From Phylloscopus collybita (lineage: Eukaryota > Chordata > Aves > Passeriformes > Phylloscopidae), in the NCBI GenBank assembly GCA_027886175.1, contig JAJNNQ010000137.1, positions 32,908,001 through 32,972,000 of the forward strand: DNA of 64,000 nucleotides. The letters run 5' to 3'. Of this stretch, positions 14,601 through 26,600 are shown in pieces; positions within the stretch are counted from its first letter, which is position 1, and each line of letters opens with the position of its first letter. A model generated the notes under the pieces. That model was not told the DNA's origin and searched no databases. It was given only the letters and a program-made list of their open reading frames with translations. The position numbers were made by a program, and so were the translations under genes.

Positions 14601-17600
14601 TTTTTAGACCACATATTTTTAAATTCTTGTGACAGAAAGCCACTGAGAACAGTTATTGTCTTCTGCGACCACTCTCTGTCCAGTCCTCAACTTGCTACTT
14701 CTGTAGTGCAAAGGAATTTGAACTGTCTTTTGTGGTAACTGAGTCAAGATCTCTTATGCTCTCAGCTACATCTATTTATAAACATGACTAATGAATGCCT
14801 GTGATGGGAACAGCTCACCTATCAAAAAAAATGCATCTTTTTGTAAAATATGGAAAAAAACTATGCTGTTCTCTTTCCTCTGCTCTGGCAGTGGAAATAA
14901 AAGGCACTTTTATCACAGTTAAGGCAATGTTAAAGTCCTTCGGTTTAAATGAGAATCTGTTCCTAAAGGAAAACGTAGAAATAATTTGATTTCTTCATGT
15001 ACTTTACTGATAAGTTTTCAGAATACCAGTTCTTTTTATTCTAGTTTGTATGTTGAATATCTAGAACAAAGTATTAATGTCCATGAGACATGTACAGTAG
15101 TCTTAAGAAAACCTAAAACACTTGTATTCAGAAAGTCTCTAAGGTTACAAAGACAGAAGGAGAAAGATGATTTCTTTCAGTGAAATGAAGTGCAAGGGCA
15201 TAGGGAAAGAAATCATGTTTGACAGGCATAGAAGGGATATTTGCCTGTAAGGGAGCTGTGTGTAGAAGTGTCCATGATTTCGTTGACCCTACTAGAGACT
15301 CCATCTGAAGCAAAATTGGGAAGTAAATCCCATCCTTGTGAATCTTACCAGTTACTTTATTGCACTGTGGAAACTTCATCCCTTGTCCACAGCATTCATG
15401 CTCATAGTGGAAACTCATACCTGAGTTTCCACTGTGAGCAGTGGTGCTCCATGGGTCATTGGAAGGGCTGGGAGTCTGGTGTAAATTTTTCTTTCTCAAG
15501 CCCTCTCTCTCAATGATGTTTTCCACTTCTGCAGTCCAAACATCACTGTGCCCCTCATCATAGCACTGCACAGTACGGGGTCACAGATTTTTTTCTTGGA
15601 AGATCCCATTGTTCTGGTCAGAACCAGATCCCTGGATGTACATGTTCAATGTATCACATTGACTGCATTTAGGAGAGCTGACCCTCCAGAGTAATGTATC
15701 ATCTCTGTTGCCTCCCAGATTAGGGACCTTAATCAAGTCATGTCACATTTCAATTCTAATTTCGAACAAATGCTTGAGTGCTTTACAAAGCCAACACAAG
15801 AGTACATCTATTATTTGTAGGTTAGACCATGGTAAAGCAGAGAACTAGATAGGATACCTGTTACATAGATATCTGTTAGAGCACACCTAACTTCTCACAT
15901 TTACACACCAGTTTGTTTGGGGGAGTGTGCCAGAGAGTTCTGTGAGTAGTGAGCTTCCCTTCTAAGCTGTTCCTATATATATTTATCTGGCATTTGGCAA
16001 ACTCTGCTTTTTAATACCAGGTTAAGAAAACAACAGAGGCTACCCTGCAGACAATACAAGATATGGTCACCATTGAAGATTATGATGTATCAGAGTGTTT
16101 CCAGCACAGTCGCTCAACAGAGTCTGTGAAGTCAACAGTCTCTGAGACATACTTGAGTAAGCCTAGCATTGCAAAAAGAAGAGCTAACCAGCAGGAAACA
16201 GAGCAATTCTATTTCATGGTATGTTGGTTGCTTCCTCATTCGTGTGATGCAGACCAAGCACCTGAAGTAAACATTATCCAGAAGTTCCTGGAATTTATAT
16301 GTCATGCATAGTAATAGATTCATCTGCATCTCTACAGAAATTCAGAGAATATCTGGAAGGTAGCAATCTCATCACAAAACTTCAAGCAAAACATGACTTG
16401 CTGCAGAAGACACTCGGAGAAGGTAAATATCACACAATAAACTGAAAAGTGATTCTAAACTATACAGTGAACCTACTGAAATGCCAAAGATAACACAGGA
16501 AAAAAAATTACAAAACTTAAAGTTTAATTGTCAAGTAAACATAGATTTGATTTTTACCAGTCACAGTTTTGGAGCAGTGGTAAGAGTACTCACAATAAAT
16601 TGTTTTTACTTCTTCAACACATACTGATTTCCACTGCACAGATGTTCAGACAAATGACTCTATTTGGCAACGGAACTGCTGAATGAAAAACCTCATGTCT
16701 GGAAGGAGAGCGACACAGTCAGTGCTGGTTGATTTAAGAGCTGTGACAAATGTACTGCTTCTTCATCTACCAATTTCTGTTGACTTGAGGGTTTTTTAAG
16801 ACTTGGGGGAGAGTGGTCTTTTTAAAGCATACAGAATTATCCCGTATGCATCTTGTACAATGGACTCATTAGTACAGCATTTCTAACACATGAACACTAA
16901 TGTCCCTCTTGCAGCCTAAGAACTCAGTGGAGCATTTATCAAATGTAAAACATGAAATCCTGACCTCACTAATGTCAGTAGTTTCTTACAGATTTAATTC
17001 AGAGGGGTTTTTATGAAGTATTTACGTATTGTAAACTTAAGTGAATGAAAATTTCATTAATAGCTCTGTACCTGTTGATTATCATTATTGCACAAAAAAT
17101 TATTCCATTATAAATTACAGTAGCAGAGAATTATCCACTGTCCTGAACACTCTCCATAGTTTTTAAAAAGTACGTCTTAAAATCTAAACAAAGTTAGCAG
17201 AAGTAAAGATGAAATGAAGTAAAGCTGAATTAAGGCAGTAATGAATCACACACTATGCACAGCTCCAGCCTGTCTTTTACCAGCCCTCCCAACAGCCTCT
17301 TCCTCATGCACCAAAGGGAAAAGGGGAATTGCAGTACAAACCTTGAAGACTAGACACACAGAGTGGAACAGACTTGAGAGGAAGTGAGATTACACCACAA
17401 AGAATAAAAATCCTCTCCTGGATGTTAAAGACTGTGATTTAAAGTTTAGACTCAAGAAAGGAAACCTGTTTGCTAAAATAATGACTCTAAAAGATGTGTC
17501 AGCTTGTTTTCTTTTTACTGCCAAGTATCACATCTTTTTTCGCTTTTGATACAAAAGCCCAGATCCCAAATTCCGTGGAGGAGCCTGAACAGCTATTAGC

Positions 17601-20600
17601 AGTTCAGTGGCTATAACCCAAACAAAGCCCCTTGTCCAGGGAGTGAGGCTGGGGGTGGGATATAAGCAGCATTTTCTTCCAAAACTGAACTGTAGAAGAT
17701 GATAGCTGTTTTTAGACAGCTACCTATGTTATGTTCTTTCTCAGGGAAGTTTTAATTTAATAGATCTTTATTTTGAATGTGTGTGGTGAGCAGTTAATTC
17801 ACACAAAACAGTATGCAGCTGACTTTTGTCAAAAAAGAGGACATTTTTCTTCTGGAAGCTCACTGAAAATGTATTTAGAAAAATATAGTGAAAGGGAGGG
17901 AGAAAAAAGGGAACAGAATCTGCTGCATAAACCAGGCTGGAAAAAAGTAGGGAAGAATTGTTCGGAAGGAAACCTAAAGAAAAGTTTCTCAGCAGGGTGA
18001 CCTAAGTGATAAATTGCCATTAGGGTCTGGGCCATGCTGCCATGCTGAGGCATGCTTGGACTATGCTGTTGGGAGAGTTCCCCTTCTACACACCATCTGT
18101 AACCCCCACATAGTTAATCTGTGTTGCCCACAATGGTTTTGCACATATTTGTTGTCCCAAAACCATAGCATGGCACATAAAAAATAGTACCTCAAACATA
18201 CACGTTTACATTCAAAGCTGATATTTGGAGGGAAAGCCATCATTTTTACAGGTTAAAAAGTTCTAGTACCCCCTTCAGTTGAGGCATGTCCTGCACTAAA
18301 ATGCCCACGCCTGGGATGGAGGACCTGGATTCTGAAAGTTTCTTGAATGGGGAGGATTAAAAAGATGGAATTACAGTGGAATTATTAATGTTATTGCTGT
18401 AGCTAATACAGTAATGAATTTGCAGGACATGAACTGCTCCCTTGCTCCTCTCAAACTGCCTTTTCTGGAAACTTTCATGTCAGCAAGAGTGCAGACAAAT
18501 AACAGTGTGTGCTGTGTTAAATAAAGCTAGAGAGAAGGAGAGGATTGTTTCAACGGCGAGTTTTCCTTTGGCACCCTTTCTTGCTTTTATTCAAAACTAT
18601 ACAGTGTAAGGATGCAGGCTGAATAGATCCAGGTTCCCATCTGGTGTCCACAATGTTGACAGCATTTGGCTTCTATTCTGGTTCATCACCTGCCTACTAC
18701 AGTCTTGCTGTTTATGAACACAGCAGATACATATTCATGGTCTGCACTGGGAAGAGGGATGAAGTGCTCTGTGCTGAATCTGCATGTACAGATTTGGAAA
18801 GTAAATAAGAAACACTCAAATGAAATTGATGCTAAATGTAGGAAGCACACTGATGCTCATGTTAGTCCTGGTCCAAAGGCTCATCTACTGGAAAAAGAAA
18901 TTAACAAAGCAAGGGGAAATGCAAGAAAGAAAACAAGGAGTTGTAGAAGAAATTGTCTCTAAGGCCAAGAGACCTTTTGCCCTAAACTGTTAAATATCAA
19001 AGATGTGTTTAAAATCCCACAGGTGCAGCATTTTTAATGTCTTCTAACATTTTTTGCTAACACTTATTATTGGGATTCTTAGTCTCACTGAATTTCCTGT
19101 AGTAACCTGAGTAGGGAGAAGTTCCTGGCTTAGTCTTTTTCTGTCATAGGTTATTATTCATACTCTTCTTTAATCTCTCTTTTTCACATATCTAAAATAG
19201 ATGCCAACAAGATTCACATGTCTTACTGTCAGAGATTGTTCCCAGAGCTTTCTTTTTGTGCCGCTTTGAGGGGATCCACGCTCTTCTAGTACTGCAAAAT
19301 GTATTTTCAGACTAGAGTCTTCAGTACTCTGCAGTACTTTTCATGCATCTGAACTGGCACATAATACTATGGTTTTCATATCACTGTTATTCATTCTTCC
19401 TGGAGTCTGAAAAGCTGGTTTGGTATCTGTCACTTTCAAATTGGGAAGTGTACTTAGACCTAGCCCAAGTGCAGCTCAGAGTGATATTCAGAGGTCATAT
19501 CCATAGTTCTGTTCACTGGCATAGGTGTTTAATTCTTCCCTAATATCTTACTTGAACCTGTTAATAGTGAATTTTGTTTGCACTGTGTGTCACTTAACCC
19601 CTTTAAAGGGCTTCATAGTTTTGTCAGGATTTGATACAATGGTATTTCCGTCATCTGCACAGTGCTCTGCCTCCTTCTCTGCTGTGATCTCTAAAGATAT
19701 TAATAAATGTCTTATGGATTGCATAAATGGTCCTAATGGGAAGGCTTGAATAAATGGCTGTTAAATTTTTTGCCATGATGAAAAAAGACCAGTGTAAGTC
19801 CACTGGCTTTTCCTTTTCTTCACTAGTTTTTGATCAGTGAGAATATTTTGCCACTCCATCCATGGCTGTTTAGTTTCTTCAGTTACCTCCTATGAAGAAA
19901 GTTATCATTGGCCTTTGAAAGCTTAAGTAAATTAATTGAACTGATTCTTTGTTATCCAGTATTTTACTGACATGTTCAAAGATTTTTAATGAATTAATAG
20001 GGCACAATCTCCCTTTGGCAGTGCTGGGCTCATTGGAACTTACCATACCATGATCTTTTTCCTGTTTCATTATTTTACTTTTCATTACGATGAGTCAGTC
20101 ATGTCTGATTTACCGGTCTGTTGATCTGCAAAGGAGCCTTTCTGGAATATGATATTTGCTTCTTTACAATTTCCTGTGGTTCTCTGTGGTGTTTCTCAGT
20201 GATAGTGTTGCACTTTTTTCCTGCAATACACAAAGAGAGTAGGGAGTCTTTTAATAACTACTCATATCTAGTGCCCTGCATTTTCAGCACTAAACAGGTT
20301 TATGCACAGGGCGCAGGGGGAGATGTAATCTAATCTTGGCACAGCTCTATTTCCATACTGGTTTAGCCACTGAAACATATGAGCACCAACAATAGACATT
20401 GTTTGGAATTTTACTTGAAATTATTTACAGTATCAAGTGGCTCTATATCTTTGGTCAGGCTTCTAAAAAGTTGTTCCATAGCTTGTGTTTGTATTTTAAG
20501 TGGAACTGTGGACATAGTAGGTAACTACAGTGCCCTGTTTGTTGTATAGTTGTAGTTGCTGGTAGTATGAAAGTTAGGGCTAAAAATAATTTGCTAAGTA

Positions 20601-23600
20601 TAATTTAGATACAAGAACTTCAACCTAAAACCTACAAATCATTGTTTCCTGTTTATTGAACTTTCTAGGTCACAGGGCTGAATACATGACAACAAGGTAA
20701 GATTTTTTATCTGACTTCGTTTAGAGTTTAAAAATAGGTAAAATCTTAGAATTTACAAATTTTAGAACAGCTTCATAAGGCTTGTTGCTGTTGTTACATA
20801 AATCGTGTACAGATCCTATGTGTTTTAACATTTAACACATTCCTATGTGTTTTAGCATTTCTGTTTCAGCATGCTGAGGAGTAAAGGATCAGGCTGTTCA
20901 TCTTCCTCATTTTTGTGAGGTGCTTTGGCCAGTGTCAAGGGTGCAACAAGCTGGGAGATCCTTAAAAATATTTGTGAATCACACATCAAATTTGGAAGTT
21001 GCAGGGGCAACTTTAGCACTTTAGTGCTCAAAAAGAAATATTTTTCAATTTTCAGAGATACCTTGCCTCTTGTATTTGTAATTCACTTGGTCAGGATACA
21101 TAGTTTAAAAGAGCCTGATAAGAAGAACAATTTGGCCAGTGGGCTGTGTCTTTGATAACCTAGCTCCGGACACAAATACCTGCCTCCCCCAGCACCCATG
21201 TGTTCCATACTTAAATGGCTCTATATATCCACAGGAGAGAAGGGATTCAGTGTTGGATCTCCCAGCTTTGGGCTGCATGTACATTTCCATTTGTGTAATG
21301 TCACACCTTTGAAGCTGCCTCCAGATATAAACCCAGATAAGCTCTGCAGCCTCCAGAGACTAGGAGGGGGCAATGGCAACTGCTTGGATTTGCAGCTGCC
21401 ACTTGTGTGTATCGCTGCTACAGGCAGTGTGCCCTGCTAAAGCAGGAACATCCAGCCCAGCTTGCTTGGTCTTACCCTTCCCTTCCCTTCTCCCTTCTCC
21501 CTTCTCCCTTCCCTTCCCTTCCCTTCCCTTCCCTTCCCTTCCCTTCCCTTCCCTTCCCTTCCCTTCCCTTCCCTTCCCATACATCCTTTCCCAGTGCCTT
21601 CAAGAACCATCTTTCCTGGTCCCAATGTTCCCATGACATCTCTACAGACTTTACACCAGATTTTCTCCCACCACTCCACGTTTTTTTCTAGCTCTGTAAA
21701 GTTGGATGTACTCAACTACTTTCCTTACATGACCTCAGTTGAAAAGCGGTTACAAATCAAAGCATTCTTCCCAGTTGCTGACATCAATTCTGACAACTGT
21801 ACCTTTAACTCTGCCTCCAGGTGCTACCATTCTGGGAATGCATGGAAATCAACAAGTTTATGTTTAATGAGAAATACCTCCTTTCTTGACTCTAATGCAG
21901 GCGACTCATGAGGCTCCCATGATCCTGAGTTCCCTGCTGTGTAAACAGCTGAAAGGAGATGGTGGATTTAGGCAATGATGTTACCTTTGTAAAGTGGGAG
22001 AGCAGTGAAGCCATCTTACCTCATATCTTTTTACAGCTGGTCACTTAGAGAAAGATACTCTGAGGAGTACAGCTTACCCATCTGTTCCTCAGCACCAGGA
22101 ACCTCCTGGGCTGTTCCTCCTGGGCTTTGCCTGGGCCCTGTCTGTTCTCCCAAGGTTCAGTTATGTTTCTGGACTGTGAGACATGCAAACATGAAATGTT
22201 CTTTAAGGTCAAAGTTAAATTGTAGAAGGGAAGAGGATCTCTTTAGAGACGAGATTAAAATAGAGGATAGTACTTAAACAAAAGAAAGTCCCACTGCTGA
22301 ATGCTCTATGCTTTATTGTTTCTCACTGATCCCCCAAAAACATTTGATTTTTTGCTAAGTCCAGAAAAACCTATAGAAGCTGCTGGTGCATGGGAACTAA
22401 GGAAGCTGTTGGCATGAAGCTATTGGCACGACATTGACAAAGTAGTTTGTGACCTAGAGAACAGTATTTCCTGTAATCTCTTTCAGTTGTAGTCACCACA
22501 CTGTTGTGTTACACACTAGGTAAAATTCTGCAGACCAAAGTATTACTTAAACATTTACTTCTTTATGTATTATGCTGGTTTTATTCATTTGTTCAAGTTG
22601 ATATGCTTTTAATTCTGTTAGCTGGCTAGCAAGGTGTTTCTTTTCGTGTGTGAAGTTGTTGATGGCTGGATGTGCAAGGCTAAAGCTGTTTAAATGCAGA
22701 CAGTTTGGTTTTGAAGCATCTTAGGAGTGTGCTGAGCAGCTTTAATTTGCATTTGAAGTTTCTCCAGCATGGAGCAACTTTTTGCTTGATAAGAGGTGGT
22801 TTGAGGGGTCTATGTTCTGCCGTGGCTGGCAGGATGAATTCCAGTGGTTGCTGCACATTTTATGCATGACCACAACAAAAAAGGCCATTCCGATTGTGCA
22901 GTGTTTGGAATAAATTCATGTGGTAAAACTGCAAAACAGGGATTCATAAAGAATGTCGTTATTTATCCATAAGTAACTCTTTAATGGGGGAGTTCTCCAC
23001 TCTTTAATGTGTTACACTTAAATTTGATGGGAAGTCTTTATTTGATAAGTACTGTGTTTCTTGCTCCCTTTATAATGTTCTGTTGTTTTGCCATGAGCTT
23101 ACAGAGATTTCATTTTATCATGACTTAATTCTACCTTGTTTAGTAATCATATTCCCTTCCCTTAGGCCTCCAAATCTTCCCCCTAAGCCCCAGAAACACA
23201 GGAAGCCCAGACCCCGATCACAGTATAGTGCTAAGTTGTTTAATGGTGATTTGGAGTCGTTCATCAAGGTACTGGCACCGGCCACCCTAGTGGCTGATCT
23301 CAACACTTCTTACTATAATGGTCACCACCTCACAAAAGCTGAGGCAGATCATTATGTTTAAGTCTGTCCTGGGACTCTTCTTTCCCGGTTGATCAATATA
23401 ATACTTCCTGAAGTCAAAGGGAAATAGGGGGATTCATTTCTCACATTAGCCTCCCTACAGTTTTGTTAATCAAGTAGGAATAGTGTTGTCAGCCTGTTTT
23501 TAATAGGAAACTTAGCTTCATGTAGAAGATAGGATGTAGTGGTGCATCCCACAACTTAGCACAATTTCCTGCTTGCTCTTTTCATAACATCCAGTGTTCA

Positions 23601-26600
23601 AAGTCTATGGAGGAGCAGTATTTCCCTGGGTTTGATATCCAGATTTTGATTTCCTATGACTTTAGGAATTTATTATATTGTGTGAAATTGTGATCACCGC
23701 TATTCTGGATCTTGTATCTTTGCTGTATTTACTACCTTCTTCTTTCTCATACTTTTATTTCTAATAATGCTTCTAGCCGAGGCCGAAGGAACTCTCACAC
23801 AAGACATCAGGTATAGTTCTGGTGACAAGAGAACCAGCTCTGCCTCGCTCTCGGGTTGCATTCCTGCCTGGCTCAAAATAAGTTCTTTCAAAGACCTGGA
23901 GGGAGAGGTTTGCATTAAGAAATGAGTGTACAAATATAGCAGGCAAAACCAAACCAGAGCAGAACTCTGGTGGGATTGTAGTCTTAAATGATGGATATTT
24001 TCTTACTCATTTTCAAGGACCCACCCATCACAGTTTGTGCCTCTGGATGCTAGCTGACTCAGCTACAGGAAAGAAATCTTTTAAAAATTGTAAAAATACA
24101 TTTATAAACGCAGTGAATAAAAATCTTGACTGCAAGCTCTGTGAATTGGGTTTGAATGTTACAGGGATTTCTTTTTTCTTGTTCAGTATAGCTTCAAGAT
24201 GGCAAACATTTTGCAGAACAAATTCTGTGCTCAGTGGCACTGTACTCATTTAGCTGTCGTTGAATCAAACTTTCAGTCATCCTCAGTACAACTAAAGGAA
24301 AAACAATTTTTTTTTTTATTATTGTTACACGGGAGGTGCCTTGAAATGCAAAGACTGAGAAATCATCAGATGATGAAATAGATGACTATCATGAGCAGTT
24401 TCTTGCTTAAGGGTGAAAGTAAGCAAGGAAGCAGAAATTCTCACAATGAAAGGCCCTAGACTAGAGAAGGACAAAGCAAATCAGGAGAAATGGTACCCCA
24501 TCATTTTCCCTCACAGAGACAAGGGTGACAACACGTGGCAGGGCTTACTTAACTCCCCTTACTTGCAAGGGGAGTCCAACATAAAGTAGTCTTTCAAAAG
24601 GAAGGAGGTCAAAAAAGCTGGTAGCCTTATGAGAGGTTTGCCAATGTGTGAGCTACCTTAGGACAGCATCTCTGCCCAAAGACCATGTCATTCCTGATAG
24701 GGATGAGTCATTTTGACAGGCACAGCTAGTGAAATACAGTATCACACCAAACTGCTTTTTGTTAGAGTTTTGCATCATAAGAAACTATAACTAGTTGCAA
24801 ACATACATTCACTGACTACACACATCCGATTACATTCACAGTAGCAGTAGGGTCACTGTTCTTGACACTGACCAGATTGTTACTTCAAATTGTTTTCCTT
24901 TGATTATATCCAAAAGGCAAAGCCTTAGTTTAGATCATTTCAAGGTATTATTTAAGTACGAAGTTTTGTGTTGTTCTGAACAGATTCTCCAAAACCAAGT
25001 ATGAAAGTGATTTGAGTTTTGGGTTTTTTTGTAATTTCTTACTGCAAACACTATCTTTTCCTAGGCTTTACATTCTTTGCATGAACCAGTGTACTAACAA
25101 GAGATATGGGTGTATGTTGTGCATTTTTTCTAATACTCTGCTTTTCTGGAGAGCCAGGCTGCTCAGTGTTGGTGAAGATAACAGTGTTCCTGGATTTAAC
25201 AACAGATGTGTTCCAAGGGTTTTTTTATTTACCTGTTACTGAACCATGACACAAATCAAAGAGGAAATGGTAATCCGGCCATTACTGGTTCTTGACTAGC
25301 CAGTCTTTGCTAGGTTTTCACTTAAAAGACAAACAAACCACAATTTAAATAGCATAGTTCGTGATAGCAGTCTTTTGTAAGCCCCACTAAAACAGCACAG
25401 AGTATAAGTAAGGTTAGGGGGTTAGGTTACCTCAGGAAGTGCAATGTTTCATTGCTTTACTATGTGTTATTTTTCAAACTTTTAGTTATTTTTTCTGCTT
25501 GAGCTTAATTCATAGACTTCCCATTAGTGTCGTTTAGCATGAAAATACTTAGTACTAATTGTAAGAGGAAATGTATATTCTGAGTTACAAGGTGCTTTTG
25601 AATTAATGATTTTATAATTCAGACTGATTTTATACTAAATTTCCAAATGAATTAGTCAATTCTCTGAGCACTTACATATTGGAAATTCATTTGGAAAGAA
25701 AAATTACAGCTTCCAAGACAAAATTACAATTCCAAGACAATTACAGCTTCCAATAAATGCTTAGATTATTTAGGAAACAGTAATTTCTTCAGCATAAGCA
25801 CCAACTTTTCCAAAGAATTTTAATCATATCATTTATGTCTTTATATTTGATAACTCGTGGTCACTACTGTGCTTGGGTTAAAATATCCAATTTTAAAGTA
25901 CCAAAACAAAATGTTTCCAATGGTTCTTTTGGAAAATAAGCAGTTTAAAAGAAAAAGGCAAGTAACTCACTGAAAATTAGTGTATAGTCATCTTCTCCCC
26001 CTCCCATCCCAAATGCTTTTTATCCTTTTTTAGAATACTTCTGTGTACTTGAAAATGTAGCTACAAACCTACTCCTGTATCATTTCTGAGATGGGGAGCT
26101 GTGATTCTGCCAGTGGCAGGTGGGGAGATAGAGGCTGTGACCCCCCCCCTTTCCCTTTTATGTAGAGACAAAGCAGTTATTCCAAATGCTCTGCTCAAAG
26201 TAGCTGCAATTCACCACCCTGGGATTACCAGCCATTTAGAGGAGCCAGAAACATCATCCCAGGCCATCATCTGCCCCATGGTAGGGCACACAAACCAGCA
26301 GAGCCCATAGCAGTGCTCTCAGTCAGGAGGGAGGCATTGCAGTACTCCATGCAATGTCATTTGTGGCTCTGCTCCAAGAATGTTTCTGATAGTCCAGCAA
26401 ATCCAGAAAAGCCTTGTAAATTGTTTGTGATAAACTTCTTTTTACAAAACAAACAAAAAAGCCAGACAAAAAAAAAATTCAAAAAAACCCCATCACACTG
26501 GGGAATTGGGTCCTGTGTAATTAGGTCCACGTAGGATTTTTCTTCACCAGGAAAAGAAGGGTCAGTTAAATGGATGCAGAGGGATCATCTTCATCATAAA

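Noticed and set aside
15128..15571. 147-codon minus-strand open frame
   Set aside because: No recognisable domain, mixed composition, and it overlaps the hairpin repeat. Probably chance or a decayed repeat.
21360..21911. Long repetitive open frames (Ser-Leu-Pro-Phe and Gly-Arg-Glu-Gly-Lys repeats)
   Set aside because: They arise from the CCCTT pentanucleotide array, which is open in several frames on both strands.
25402..25432. Telomere-like TAGGTTAGGGGGTTAGGTT string
   Set aside because: Only about two imperfect units, too short for an interstitial telomeric repeat.
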